Source: Rhodococcus erythropolis NBRC 15567
GTDB lineage: Bacteria; Actinomycetota; Actinomycetes; Mycobacteriales; Mycobacteriaceae
Reading direction: 5' to 3'
Assembly (NCBI RefSeq): GCF_001552595.1
Contig: NZ_BCRM01000020.1
Span: 79,722-143,721, forward strand
Length of the DNA stretch: 64,000 nt
Numbering within the stretch: position 1 is the stretch's first letter; each line of letters begins with the position of its first letter. The notes under the pieces were generated by a model that was not told the origin of the DNA, ran no database searches, and saw nothing but the letters and a program-made list of their open reading frames with translations. Positions 7,783 to 16,441 of this stretch are shown here, piece by piece. Both the position numbers and the translations under genes were made by a program.

Positions 7783-8888
7783 GCTGTGGCCTTCTCTTCT
7801 GTGGTGGCCTTCTCTTCCTTGCGGATCCGACCCTCGGGATCGACCAGGTGCAGGAGATGCTCGCCCGCCCGGTGCAGCTCTTCGATGTGTGGCCGACCGG
7901 ACAAGACGAAACCGTCCACGCCGAGATCGCGATACGACGACAATCGCTGTGCCACTTCCTCGTAGCTTCCGACGAGGCCGATACTGTGCTCGTAGCCGAT
8001 GCGGTCGAATCCGGACCACAGGATGCCGCCCCGATCGATCTCGAGTGCAGCGGAATCGGCTTCTCTCAGTTGCCGTTCGACGCGAGCCCAGGCTTCGTCG
8101 GCTGTCTCCCTCGCGATGATCGGGATGCGCAGGACCTTCTCGACGGTCCTGCCGAGTTCGGATGCTCGGTCGTCGAGGGTGGTGATCCGTGTCGACAACT
8201 CGTCACCGGCAAGGGTGAACTGATGGACATCGGCATGGTGGGCCGAGAGTTCCAGAGCTTCCGGTGAGTCTCCGGTCAGATGTACTCGGGGAAAACGGAG
8301 TCCCGACAAGATGCCTCGGAATCCGCCGCCGAGTACGTCGTAGTATTCGCCGTCGAAGTCGTAACCCGTGCCGCCGAATCCGCCGGGGAGAATCTGTTCC
8401 TCGTTCCACACACCGCGTGCGACGGTCAGGAACTCCGCGGCGCGCGCGTAGCGGTCGGCTCCTCGAACCACGTCTCCGCGAGCAGCGGCGTCTTCGGGGT
8501 CCGTCTCTACCTTCACTCGCCATTCGAGACGACCTGCCGACAGGCGCTGAAGTGTCGCCGACATTTTGGCGGCGTAGACGGGGGTGCCGAAAGTGGGGTG
8601 AAACTCCACGACCACTCGCGAATGACGCGTCTGACGTAGGGCGGCGGCAGCAACGATCCAGGATTCTTCGCCATTCGGATCGTACGGTGCGACAACGCCG
8701 TCGACGCCCGACAGTTCGGCTGCGAGAATGATCTGTGCCAATTCGTCGAAGGGCCCGAAGTTTCCGGGGCGAACATCGGTCGCGACGGTAGTCGGTCGCT
8801 GTGGCCCGAAGCCGCCGCGACTGTTCAGCGCGGCCACTGCCCGACGTCCGTCACCGCGCGAGGGCAGCTCCCAGTAGACGTCCGTCAT
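7779..8888 (-). CDS. SsuD-like LLM-class flavin-dependent monooxygenase, second copy
   Basis: A 369-residue paralogue of the next gene in the operon. It has the same fold markers: MTDVYWELPSRGDG, VVEFHPTFGTPVYAAKMSAT, ADRYARAAEFLTVARGVW, YDFDGEYYDVLGGGF, VHLTGDSPEALELS, SIGLVGSYEEVAQRL and FVLSGRPHIEEL. The C-terminus ends in a charged, lysine- and glutamate-rich repeat (KEEKATTEEKATA) containing two near-copies of E-E-K-A-T, absent from the paralogue. Both ends overlap neighbours by ATGA, so translation is coupled. Two related monooxygenases beside a DszB-like desulfinase suggest stepwise oxidation of one sulfur compound, or two substrates sharing one import system. The actual substrate is unknown. 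Confidence 0.85.
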   Translation of the reverse strand: MTDVYWELPSRGDGRRAVAALNSRGGFGPQRPTTVATDVRPGNFGPFDELAQIILAAELSGVDGVVAPYDPNGEESWIVAAAALRQTRHSRVVVEFHPTFGTPVYAAKMSATLQRLSAGRLEWRVKVETDPEDAAARGDVVRGADRYARAAEFLTVARGVWNEEQILPGGFGGTGYDFDGEYYDVLGGGFRGILSGLRFPRVHLTGDSPEALELSAHHADVHQFTLAGDELSTRITTLDDRASELGRTVEKVLRIPIIARETADEAWARVERQLREADSAALEIDRGGILWSGFDRIGYEHSIGLVGSYEEVAQRLSSYRDLGVDGFVLSGRPHIEELHRAGEHLLHLVDPEGRIRKEEKATTEEKATA

Positions 8889-9928
8889 TCTTCTGTGCCC
8901 TTCTGCGCGGCGACAAGTGCGCGTGCCTGTTCCAGTGGTTCGTGCGCCACCCAGGACTGCAGGTCGAAGTCGGCGGCAAGGAAGCCGTGCGCATACAGGA
9001 ATTGTTTCTGCACGCCGAGCAGGTCCACACGCTCGTCCGACAGGCTCAAATGCAGTCCGGTGTGGAAGTTCTCGCCGTAGGCTGCCACCACACCTTCGGG
9101 CCCGGACTGTGTTTCGGTCTGCAGCACGGCTCGGACCTCGTCGATGTTGGCTGCGGCCCAGTCCGCTGCTCTCAGGCTCTCGGCGAGGAAACCGACGACG
9201 ATGTCCGGGCGCTGTTCGAGTAGGTCGGCATGAACCGTGATCGGTCGTGGGGTGCCGTTGTTGACGCGATCACGTAGGGATGCAGTGGAATCGAGATCGA
9301 CGGCAACGGCGAGGCCGTGTTCGCGGGCAACTTCCTGGGCGCGGGCGCCCTTGACGTAGATGGCATCGACGTCGCCGCGGAGCAGGGATTCGACACCCCA
9401 CGTCGTGTTGCGGGTGGACGAGGCGGTGCGGACCTCGGGGGCTGCGGTCGTCGCAACCTCGACGAGGGTGACGTCGGCAAAACTCAACTCGCCCAGTCGA
9501 AGTGCGGAGGCGAAGCCGTGCAGGGCCATGGCGCGAGGAAAGCTCCTGGCCTGATCCGCAGCCCAGGCCGGGATACCGATCCGAGCGCCGGCCAGAAGAC
9601 CTGCTTCGCGGATGTCGGAGTCTCCGCGCACCAGGATTGCCTGGGCCTCGTCGATCCAGGTGAGCCCGATGAGCCTCGTCGGAGAACCACTGGCACGCGC
9701 GGCCAGTGCGGGGACGTTGCCGCCTTCGCGAATGAGTCCGGAGAGATGGTGATCGAAATGGCGCACTGCCAATTCCGGTCCGGCATCTTGCAGTACGCCG
9801 AAACGCACTCCGGATTCGTTTGCCGTCCGGTCGAGCCAACCGAGACTGTTGGCGAGACCGCTGGCGGTGGGAACGGGGCAGCGGGTGTACCAGAGTGTGT
9901 CGATTGCGGAATCAGCGATCAATGTCAT
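8885..9928 (-). CDS. DszB-like (2'-hydroxybiphenyl-2-sulfinate desulfinase family) protein
   Basis: A 347-residue SsuA-fold protein from the ATG at 9928 (a GTG at 9964 would add 12 residues). It lacks a signal peptide. It resembles DszB as I recall that sequence: DTLWYTRCPVPTA aligns with the DszB segment holding nucleophile Cys27 (here Cys17); RHFDHH supplies the His60 equivalent; and ten residues later IREGGNVPAL supplies the Arg70 equivalent with the same His-to-Arg spacing as DszB. It should therefore be a cytoplasmic C-S bond-cleaving desulfinase releasing sulfite, not a binding protein. Between Cys and His it carries about seven extra residues compared with DszB. Its start overlaps the ATPase gene by 17 bp and its stop overlaps the next monooxygenase. 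Confidence 0.72.
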   Translation of the reverse strand: MTLIADSAIDTLWYTRCPVPTASGLANSLGWLDRTANESGVRFGVLQDAGPELAVRHFDHHLSGLIREGGNVPALAARASGSPTRLIGLTWIDEAQAILVRGDSDIREAGLLAGARIGIPAWAADQARSFPRAMALHGFASALRLGELSFADVTLVEVATTAAPEVRTASSTRNTTWGVESLLRGDVDAIYVKGARAQEVAREHGLAVAVDLDSTASLRDRVNNGTPRPITVHADLLEQRPDIVVGFLAESLRAADWAAANIDEVRAVLQTETQSGPEGVVAAYGENFHTGLHLSLSDERVDLLGVQKQFLYAHGFLAADFDLQSWVAHEPLEQARALVAAQKGTEE

Positions 9929-10754
9929 GACTGTCCTGTCCGTCGGGGAAGGTGCGGCCGACACCGAGTTCCTTCAGGAAACTCGCTCGGTAGCGCAAAG
10001 ATTCGGGATCGTTCCGATCGCGGGGGCGTGGCAGGTCGATGTCGACGTCCACGGCAAACCCGCCCTTGTCGAGGATGAGCACGCGGTCGGCAAGTCGTAC
10101 GGCTTCGTCGACGTCGTGCGTGACGAGTAGTACAGCCGGACGGTGACGGGCGACCAGATCGCCTACCAAGTCTTGCATTTGGAGCCTGGTCAAAGCGTCG
10201 AGGGCCGCGAACGGTTCGTCGAGCAGTAATAGTTCAGGTTCGCGAACGAGAGCGCGAGCCAATGCGACGCGTTGGGCCTCGCCGCCGGAGAGGGTGGCCG
10301 GCCAGGCACGGTGCTTGTCCGCGAGGTTGACCTCGGAGAGTGCGTTGCGTGCATTGTCGGTCACCTGACGTGAACGCTTCTGTCCGACTGTGACATTGGC
10401 CAGAACTCGCTTCGACGGGATCAATCGCGGTTCCTGGTAGACAACCGTGCGGTCGCGCGGAACCAGCACCTCGCCGCTGTCCGGTGCTTCCAAACCGGAG
10501 AGCACTCGCAACAGGGTCGTCTTGCCGGTGCCGCTGGGGCCGAGGAGAACGACGAACTCTCCGCGTGTGATCTCGAGGTCGATACCGCCCAGAACAGTCT
10601 TGTCACCGAACGACTTCCGCACTCCGGTGAGCGAAACTGCCACCGGTGATCCGGCACGTCGCTCGGCCGCAGTGGTACCGGTCCGCTCACGCGTTGCCAA
10701 CGGCGGCAGAGGTGCTTCGGTGGTCGGCAGCGAGCCGACGGTCGTGTTCGTCAT
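9912..10754 (-). CDS. ABC transporter ATP-binding protein (SsuB/TauB type)
   Basis: A 280-residue ATPase. Walker A is GPSGTGKTT (about 72-80), the signature is LSGGEAQR (155-162), Walker B is ELLLLDEP (174-181), and the switch histidine is in LLVTHDVDEAV. The Q-loop reads VYQEPRLIPSKRV. The 40 residues before the ABC domain are unstructured and Thr/Pro-rich, longer than usual. The ATG at 10754 overlaps the permease stop (ATGA). It energises import with the permease and lipoprotein just upstream. SsuB, TauB and nitrate-type ATPases are hard to separate by sequence; the downstream SsuD/DszB-like enzymes point to sulfur compounds. Confidence 0.9.
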   Translation of the reverse strand: MTNTTVGSLPTTEAPLPPLATRERTGTTAAERRAGSPVAVSLTGVRKSFGDKTVLGGIDLEITRGEFVVLLGPSGTGKTTLLRVLSGLEAPDSGEVLVPRDRTVVYQEPRLIPSKRVLANVTVGQKRSRQVTDNARNALSEVNLADKHRAWPATLSGGEAQRVALARALVREPELLLLDEPFAALDALTRLQMQDLVGDLVARHRPAVLLVTHDVDEAVRLADRVLILDKGGFAVDVDIDLPRPRDRNDPESLRYRASFLKELGVGRTFPDGQDSHDIDR

Positions 10755-11608
10755 CGCGCCACCGACAATCTCCGCCACGGCATGGAGTACCGCTCGATCA
10801 GCCTGACGACGGCGTCGAAGATGAGACCCAGCGCCGCGTACATGACGATGCACAGAACCATGTAATCGGTGCGGTTGTATTCCTGCGCCAGAGTGACCAG
10901 GTATCCGATCCCCTCACGTGTGCCGACCTGCTCGGCGGCGATCAATCCGGTGATGCTGAGCGACAGGCAGATTCGAAGCCCCATCAGAACACCGGGGAGG
11001 GCGGTCGGAAGAATCGCTCCGAACACCAGTCGCCAACCTGTCAGTCCGAAACCCTGTGCCGCTTCGACCATCTTGCGATCGACCCCGCGCACTCCCAGGT
11101 AGGTGTACGCGTACATGGGGGCGACGGTCGCGACCGCGATCAGGACCACCTTGAAAGTTTCGTCGATACCGAACCAGGCGATGAACAGCGGAACGAGCGC
11201 GAGGAACGGGACCGCGCGATTGATCTGCATGGTCGAGTCGATCAGTTCTTCACCGAGCGAGGAGAGACCGGACAGAACCCCGAGCACCAATCCGACGACC
11301 ACACCGACCGAAACACCGAGTGCAGCACGTTGAAGCGACGCGAGACCGAAGTCGACCAACTGACCCGACTGGTAAAGCTCGACGAATGCCGTCCACACCG
11401 CCGGAGGTCCGGCCAGGATCTCTTCGCGGATCAGTCCGGTAGCGGATCCGATCCACCATCCGGCAACCAGCAGCGCGGGCACGAGGAAGCGGAGGGGGAT
11501 CGAGACCCACTTGGGCCTGCTGCGATTGCGCCGGTAGCGGGGCGTTTCGAGTTGCGGATGTTCCACTGACTGCGACGCCGTTCGTGCGGGGCGGGTCAGC
11601 GTCACCAT
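10751..11608 (-). CDS. ABC transporter permease (SsuC/TauC type)
   Basis: A 285-residue inner-membrane permease with about six hydrophobic helices. The coupling helix is the EAA-like VEAAQGFGLTGWRLVFGAIL with P-x-A-L-P after it. The segment EILAGPPAVWTAFVEL near the N-terminus is typical of sulfonate/taurine permeases. The ATG at 11608 lies 4 bp after the binding-protein stop; an upstream in-frame start would run into that gene. About 55 polar, arginine-rich residues precede the first helix. It forms the membrane channel for the lipoprotein at 11613 and ATPase at 9912. Confidence 0.9.
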   Translation of the reverse strand: MVTLTRPARTASQSVEHPQLETPRYRRNRSRPKWVSIPLRFLVPALLVAGWWIGSATGLIREEILAGPPAVWTAFVELYQSGQLVDFGLASLQRAALGVSVGVVVGLVLGVLSGLSSLGEELIDSTMQINRAVPFLALVPLFIAWFGIDETFKVVLIAVATVAPMYAYTYLGVRGVDRKMVEAAQGFGLTGWRLVFGAILPTALPGVLMGLRICLSLSITGLIAAEQVGTREGIGYLVTLAQEYNRTDYMVLCIVMYAALGLIFDAVVRLIERYSMPWRRLSVAR

Positions 11609-11612
11609 CGGG

Positions 11613-12665
11613 TCACTTCCCCTCGGTGGTGGGCGCTGCCGCTGCCGAACCTGCCACAGCACCCTGGAGGTCGAAGATCACATCGCTGCCCTTGAGCGGC
11701 TGCTGGATCACCTTGTTCTCGGCGAACAGTGTGGAGATCGATTCGAGGTCGGTGGCATCCGCTGCGGTCGGATAGCGGAAGTTGGTGATCTGGCCGCCCA
11801 GGGTGATCGCGTCGTCGAGCCGCTGTCCGGAGAGTGCACGCGGACCGGTCTGTTCGAAGACGTTCTCGAAGGCTGCTGGGTCGGCCTGCTGCTTCGCGGT
11901 GAGTTCCTGGGTGACCTCGAGGAACTTCTGGACCACCTCGGGATGCGCTTCGAGTACTGCGGTGCGGCCGGCGATGATGGTGCTGTCCACGGAGTCGATG
12001 CTCGCCTCGGTTGCGATCTCGACCGCGCCCTTGGCCTTGGCCTCCTGATACGGAATCAGGAACGATGCCCACGCGTCGACCTGCCCGGTGGAGAACGCCG
12101 ACGCGGCGTCTGCCTGTTGCAGCGGAACGCGTTCGACGGAATCGATCGGCACTCCGGCCTGTGTCAGGGCCTTGAGCGTGATGTACTCGCCCTTACCTGC
12201 AGGGTTGACGGCGATGCGCTTGCCGGCCAGATCTGCGACGGTCTTGATTCCGGATTCCGGAGTGGCGATGATGCCGGCCTGGTCCTTGTTGTACGGGTCG
12301 GACGTGGCGAAGATGCGGACACCCACGTCCTTCGACAGTGCGCCGACGACGGGACTGTATGCGCCGGTTTGGATGTCGAGTTCTCCGCTGTTGAACAGTT
12401 TGAGGTTGGAGCTGAATCCCGGTGTGGTCTTGACCCATTCGATCTTTACGCCCAGCGGTGCCAGCGCCTCGTCGTAGGTTCCGTCACGCTTGCCGACGGC
12501 GATGGCACCGGAGTTTCCGGGATCGAAGACTTTGAGCGTGAAGTCGGCGCTGGAATTGCCTGCGGCGCTGTCGGAATCGGAAGACCCACACGCCACCGCC
12601 AACCCGGCCAGCGGGATCATGGCGAGCGCAGCGGCAGCTCGTGGCAGTCGGCGGAAGCGGGACAT
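11613..12665 (-). CDS. ABC transporter substrate-binding lipoprotein (SsuA type), first gene of the organosulfur operon
   Basis: A 350-residue lipoprotein. Three arginines and a hydrophobic core end in L-A-V-A-C with the lipidated Cys at 26, followed by a Ser/Asp-rich linker. The mature fold contains VGKRDGTYDEALAPLGVKIE, TVADLAGKRIAVNPAGKGEY and VDAWASFLIPYQEAKAKG, the pattern of sulfonate-binding SsuA proteins. GAAGGAG precedes the ATG. It is the promoter-proximal gene of at least eight co-directional genes ending at 4941. The 247 bp to the divergent IclR start (12913) should hold the operon promoter and regulator site; no clear sigma-70 pair was found there. Confidence 0.9.
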   Translation of the reverse strand: MSRFRRLPRAAAALAMIPLAGLAVACGSSDSDSAAGNSSADFTLKVFDPGNSGAIAVGKRDGTYDEALAPLGVKIEWVKTTPGFSSNLKLFNSGELDIQTGAYSPVVGALSKDVGVRIFATSDPYNKDQAGIIATPESGIKTVADLAGKRIAVNPAGKGEYITLKALTQAGVPIDSVERVPLQQADAASAFSTGQVDAWASFLIPYQEAKAKGAVEIATEASIDSVDSTIIAGRTAVLEAHPEVVQKFLEVTQELTAKQQADPAAFENVFEQTGPRALSGQRLDDAITLGGQITNFRYPTAADATDLESISTLFAENKVIQQPLKGSDVIFDLQGAVAGSAAAAPTTEGK

Positions 12666-12912
12666 GTATGTGGCTCCTTCAGGCGTTGATTCGTCAGAAC
12701 TGACGACGATGACGCTATTGGGTGCGTGTCTGTTTTACCCCCGTTTGTTTTCTGGAGATTGGAAATCTTGACAACATAGGAAGTCTGTTCATCTGGGCTT
12801 TTGTGGGTCCGCGTCTGGTTCCTTTCCGCCTGATGGAAAGGATGGCCGGACTGCTGGGTCCGTGTTAGCGTCCGATTCTCAGGTCGATCAGGCCACAGCG
12901 AAAGGATCGTTC

Positions 12913-13662
12913 GTGACGGACGCACGCGGCGCGGGAGTTCAGACGGTAACTCGTGCCCTGACCATGCTCACATGTTTTCGCAGTGGCGAAGAACTGGGAG
13001 TCTCGGAAGTTGCGCGGCGACAAGAGCTTGCGGTCAGCACCACGCATCGATTGCTGCAGTCGCTCGTCGACGCGGGGTTCCTCGAGAAGGACGACGCAAC
13101 CAGTCGGTATCGCATCGGCGCGGCGCTGGCGGCCTACGGACAGGTCTCCTACCGGCAGCATCGGATCTATCTGTCCGAGCCCTATTTGGAGCAATTGGCC
13201 GCGACGACAGGAGCATCCGCCTCCCTGGCAGTGCGAAGCGGAAGTGAGGTGGTGTTGCTCGGATTCAGCCGATGGCGCGAGGCCGACGGGCACGTGCTCC
13301 AGGGTGTCCGCCTTCCCTTGCATGCGAGCGCACTGGGGAAAGCCTTTCTGGCTTGGTCCGATGTCGACGATTCCGAGCTCGCTGCGCTGCCACGTGAAGC
13401 GACCACTCAGCGTGCGATCACCGATGTTGCCGGTATCCGCCGGGAATTGGAACTGACTCGTGAGCGAGGATACGGATTCAACGACGAGGAGTTGACCCCG
13501 GACTACCGAACGATCGGAATTCCGATCATCGATGGATCCGGCACTGTGCGTTACGCTCTCGGGCTTCGTGGTCCGGTCGAGCTGATGATCGACGAACGGA
13601 TTCCGTTCCTCGCCGACCTTGCCAAGGTAACTGCGCGACAGATCGGTGAAGTGCTTCTCTGA
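12913..13662 (+). CDS. IclR-family transcriptional regulator, divergent from the organosulfur operon
   Basis: A 249-residue regulator. The GTG at 12913 is preferred because GAAAGGA sits eight bases before it; an in-frame GTG at 12862 lacks a ribosome site. The N-terminal winged helix is clear (VQTVTRALTMLTCFRSGEEL, then VSEVARRQELAVSTTHRLLQ). The effector domain carries family marks such as HVLQGVRLPLHASALGKAFL and GYGFNDEELTPDYRTIGIPI. It is divergent from the transporter-monooxygenase operon and is the obvious candidate to control it. Whether it responds to an organosulfur ligand or intermediate is inference. Confidence 0.88.
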   Translation: MTDARGAGVQTVTRALTMLTCFRSGEELGVSEVARRQELAVSTTHRLLQSLVDAGFLEKDDATSRYRIGAALAAYGQVSYRQHRIYLSEPYLEQLAATTGASASLAVRSGSEVVLLGFSRWREADGHVLQGVRLPLHASALGKAFLAWSDVDDSELAALPREATTQRAITDVAGIRRELELTRERGYGFNDEELTPDYRTIGIPIIDGSGTVRYALGLRGPVELMIDERIPFLADLAKVTARQIGEVLL

Positions 13663-13779
13663 ACTGGCGTGAAGCGCTTGTGGCAGATCCGGCCGAACGT
13701 GATTACCGTTGAAGTCGAGGGCGCGATCGCACAATGGCTACGCGACGTGACCGCGTCCTCGCGAGCGTGGAGACGAGTG

Positions 13780-14250
13780 ATGACGACGATCGGTGTCGTT
13801 GCCCTGCTGCTGGGCGTCCTGTTGATCGTGGTCGAGGCGCATGCCCCAACCGCGGGGGTGCTCGGTGTGCTTGGAGCACTCATGATCGGTGCCGGCGTCT
13901 GGATGCTTTTCACATCCGACGGTATCGGGCAATTGATCGCGATCCCGGTGACGGCGGGGGTCGCGGTAGTCGGCCTGGGCGTGGTGGCGGTAGCGAGTCG
14001 AAAAGCGCTTACCGCGCGCCGCGCGCCCGTGCGTACCGGAACGGAATCTCTTGTCGGCTCCGACGCGACCGTTCGCAGTTGGACCGGCGCGCAGGGGCAG
14101 GTCGAGCTTGACGGCGGATTATGGAGTGCTCGAATGGAATTCGGGTACGACGACTCTGTGCCTGCCGTGGGCGAATCCGTCGTCGTAGAGCAGGTACGAG
14201 GCCTGACTCTGAGAGTGCGCCGTCGTGAACCGTGGGAGCTGCCGCTATGA
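13780..14250 (+). CDS. NfeD-family membrane protein
   Basis: A 156-residue protein starting at the ATG at 13780, preceded by GGAGACGAG. A GTG at 13669 would add 37 residues but has no ribosome site. Three hydrophobic helices ([20 protein letters not shown] onward) are followed by a linker and an OB-fold beta domain ([20 protein letters not shown] ... [13 protein letters not shown]). This is the short NfeD class that pairs with SPFH/stomatin proteins. The stop overlaps the start of the SPFH gene (ATGA at 14247). The pair probably forms a membrane microdomain or quality-control scaffold; the specific role is unknown. Confidence 0.8.
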   Translation: MTTIGVVALLLGVLLIVVEAHAPTAGVLGVLGALMIGAGVWMLFTSDGIGQLIAIPVTAGVAVVGLGVVAVASRKALTARRAPVRTGTESLVGSDATVRSWTGAQGQVELDGGLWSARMEFGYDDSVPAVGESVVVEQVRGLTLRVRRREPWELPL

Positions 14251-15062
14251 CCACCGTGCTTGTCGTGTTGTCCGTGTTTGTCGTGCTGATTGCAGTCCTT
14301 GTGGGAATGTCGGTGAGAGTTCTGCGCGAGTACGAGCGCGCGGTGGTGTTCCGCCTCGGCCGATTGATCACCTTGAAAGGCCCAGGCCTGGTGATTCTGG
14401 TGCCGGCGATCGATCGTATGGAACGGGTCAGTCTGCGAACCGTCACGCTGAAAATACCGGTCCAAGAAGTGATTACCCGCGACAATGTTCCGGTGAAGGT
14501 CACCGCCGTCACGTACTTTCGGGTCGTCGACGCTGACCGTTCGATAGTCGAAGTCGAGGACTTTCTGGCCGCCACCTCACAGATCGCCCAGACCACACTG
14601 CGCTCCATCCTCGGTAAAGCTGAGCTGGACTCGCTGCTATCCGAACGTGAACGCCTCAACGAGGATCTGCAGAAAGTCATCGACCAGCAGACCGAACCGT
14701 GGGGCGTCAAGGTCACGACCGTCGAGATCAAGGACGTCGAGATTCCAGCCAACATGCAGCGCGCCATCGCCAGGCAAGCAGAGGCCGAACGTGAACGTCG
14801 AGCCAAGATCATCAACGCCGACGCAGAGTTTCAGGCTTCGGCCAAGCTCGCCGAGGCGGCCGAGGTGATCAGCCGCAATCCGACCACCCTGCAATTGCGA
14901 TATCTGCAGACACTTCACGAGATCGGTAGCGAGAACAACTCCACCGTTGTCTTCCCCTTGCCGCTGGATCTTGTCCGGCCCTTCATGGGCGGTCAAGCGG
15001 AGGTCTCCACAGCCACCCAAGAACATGCCCGTTCTGTCTGGAATGCGAAAGTTGTTGATTAG
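14247..15062 (+). CDS. SPFH/stomatin (slipin)-family membrane protein
   Basis: A 271-residue slipin. The ATG at 14247 overlaps the NfeD stop. An N-terminal transmembrane helix (about 5-25) precedes the SPFH domain, with the characteristic [54 protein letters not shown] and [17 protein letters not shown], then a charged coiled coil rich in Ala, Glu and Arg ([20 protein letters not shown]). The membrane-anchored oligomer is cytoplasmic. Its partner is the NfeD protein encoded just upstream. The last 20 residues are non-conserved. Confidence 0.9.
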   Translation: MTTVLVVLSVFVVLIAVLVGMSVRVLREYERAVVFRLGRLITLKGPGLVILVPAIDRMERVSLRTVTLKIPVQEVITRDNVPVKVTAVTYFRVVDADRSIVEVEDFLAATSQIAQTTLRSILGKAELDSLLSERERLNEDLQKVIDQQTEPWGVKVTTVEIKDVEIPANMQRAIARQAEAERERRAKIINADAEFQASAKLAEAAEVISRNPTTLQLRYLQTLHEIGSENNSTVVFPLPLDLVRPFMGGQAEVSTATQEHARSVWNAKVVD

Positions 15063-15087
15063 CAGCTAGTTTCATCTCGATATCCTC

Positions 15088-15122
15088 TTGTATTCGAAAC
15101 TGTGTTCGAATATGATTGCTGC
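15088..15122 (+). promoter_or_regulatory. promoter with LexA (SOS) box for the HNH gene; leaderless start
   Basis: TTGTAT (15088-15093), 17 bp, then TATGAT (15111-15116) form a good sigma-70-type promoter. The predicted +1 is 15123, the A of the ATG, so the transcript should be leaderless; no Shine-Dalgarno is present. Between the hexamers lies TCGAAACTGTGTTCGA (15094-15109), one mismatch from the actinobacterial SOS box TCGAAC-N4-GTTCGA. LexA bound there would block the polymerase. Confidence 0.7.
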
Positions 15123-16361
15123 ATGGACAGTCGGGATGCATGGCAGCTGGATGGTGAGGGCCTCAAGAGTGAGGTTCTGGATCTGGTGCGTGTCCGGCAC
15201 GAGTTGCAGTCGCGGATGGTGTTGTTGATCGTGGAGATGTTTTCCCGTGAGGTTCTCGGGGGGAAGGGTTTTCGGGCGATCGCACAGTGGTTGCATGGTT
15301 CGACGAATTTGGAGATCGGTGAGTGTAGCCTGCTGGTCGGGTTGGCGCGGTTGTTGATGCTCGAACCTGTTGTCGCGGATGCGTTTCATCGTGGTGATGT
15401 TGATGCGTTGAAGGCGCGGCAGGTGGCGTCGTTTTGTCAGCATCCGCCGAAGAACATGACCCTGGCGGATGTGGACAAGGCTCGCGGGATTCTGTTGGGG
15501 TTGGCGTCGAAGAACATTGCGGATTGTGATGCGGTGCGGGCGGCGATTCGGCGGATCGAGAAGCAGTACGGGACGCGTGAGGATGGTGTTCCGGTCGGGG
15601 AGGATTCGGAGCGGAATGAGTTCTATGCCTCGAAAGGCTTGTACGGGCGTGTGTCTGTGAAGGGTGACTTGGATGCTGTGAACGGGGCCCGTCTGATCAC
15701 GTTGCTGTCGAGCCTGTCGGCGCCGACGCCGGAGAAGGACGGTGTCAAGGACACGCGCACGCCTGCATTACGGCGTGCGGACGGGTTTTGCGAATTGTTG
15801 CGCCGGTACGAGCGGGCGGGGTTGGGTCCGATCGAAGGTGGAGTGAAACCACACATCACGGTGACCGCGTCGGCTAAGGACATGACGGACCTGCAAGCGT
15901 TGAAAGACCTCCTGCCGTCCACTGAGGAACTCGGGTTTGCGTGGACCGATTGGGTAGGCCCCATCAGTATCGACACCGCCCGGATGCTCGCCTGCGACTG
16001 CACAGTCACCCGGATCCTCCTGGATGAGAATGGTGTTCCGCTCGACTGCGGCAAGGAAGCGAGAACAGCGACGGTGCCGCAGCGGCGGGCTCTTGCGGTT
16101 CGTGATGGTGGGTGTGCGTTTCCGGGGTGTGGGACGCCGTCGGGGTGGTGCGATGCCCATCATATTGTTCACTGGGGTGATGGTGGCCCAACAGATCTCG
16201 ACAATCTGATCTTGTTGTGCGGTCATCACCATCGGACGATGCACCACACCGAGTGGCGGGTGGAGATCGGCCCGGATCGGAAGACGGTGTTCTATCCACC
16301 GATGTCGATCGATCCGTATCAACAGCCGATCGGCGGGAACAGCCCGCCCACAGCAGCCTGA
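15123..16361 (+). CDS. DUF222-HNH endonuclease protein (13E12 repeat family)
   Basis: A 412-residue protein. The DUF222-type helical domain fills residues 1 to about 300. The C-terminal HNH module follows the pattern CAFPGCGTPSGWCDAHHIVH, then WGDGGPTDLDNLILLCGHHH, which holds the two Cys pairs and the H-N-H residues of a nuclease. Actinobacteria carry many copies of this family, called 13E12 repeats in mycobacteria. The start at 15123 rests on the promoter layout; an upstream GTG at 15102 lies inside the SOS box. Codon use in the first half is less GC-biased (many GTT, TTG) than in neighbours, consistent with mobility. Expression is probably induced by DNA damage. Exact substrate unknown. 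Confidence 0.88.
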   Translation: MDSRDAWQLDGEGLKSEVLDLVRVRHELQSRMVLLIVEMFSREVLGGKGFRAIAQWLHGSTNLEIGECSLLVGLARLLMLEPVVADAFHRGDVDALKARQVASFCQHPPKNMTLADVDKARGILLGLASKNIADCDAVRAAIRRIEKQYGTREDGVPVGEDSERNEFYASKGLYGRVSVKGDLDAVNGARLITLLSSLSAPTPEKDGVKDTRTPALRRADGFCELLRRYERAGLGPIEGGVKPHITVTASAKDMTDLQALKDLLPSTEELGFAWTDWVGPISIDTARMLACDCTVTRILLDENGVPLDCGKEARTATVPQRRALAVRDGGCAFPGCGTPSGWCDAHHIVHWGDGGPTDLDNLILLCGHHHRTMHHTEWRVEIGPDRKTVFYPPMSIDPYQQPIGGNSPPTAA

Positions 16362-16384
16362 ACAGGCGCAACTGAATACGTACA

Positions 16385-16410
16385 CACCGGGGCATAGCCA
16401 TGCCCCGGTG
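16385..16410. terminator. bidirectional hairpin terminator
   Basis: CACCGGGGCAT-AGCC-ATGCCCCGGTG is a perfect 11-bp stem with a four-base loop, 23 bp after the HNH stop and 31 bp from the convergent PPOX gene stop. No long T-tract follows, but the position between convergent genes supports a terminator. Confidence 0.65.
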
Positions 16411-16441
16411 CGAGCTGCGTTTGTCGGAGTCGCGTGTGCGG

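Noticed and set aside
8501..8760. Short plus-strand frames opposite the SsuD-like genes
   Set aside because: No starts with ribosome sites and no family motifs; shadows of the monooxygenases.
4941..12665. Classical dszABC dibenzothiophene desulfurisation operon
   Set aside because: Only a DszB-like gene is present; the flavin enzymes match SsuD rather than DszA or DszC, and a dedicated ABC importer is included.
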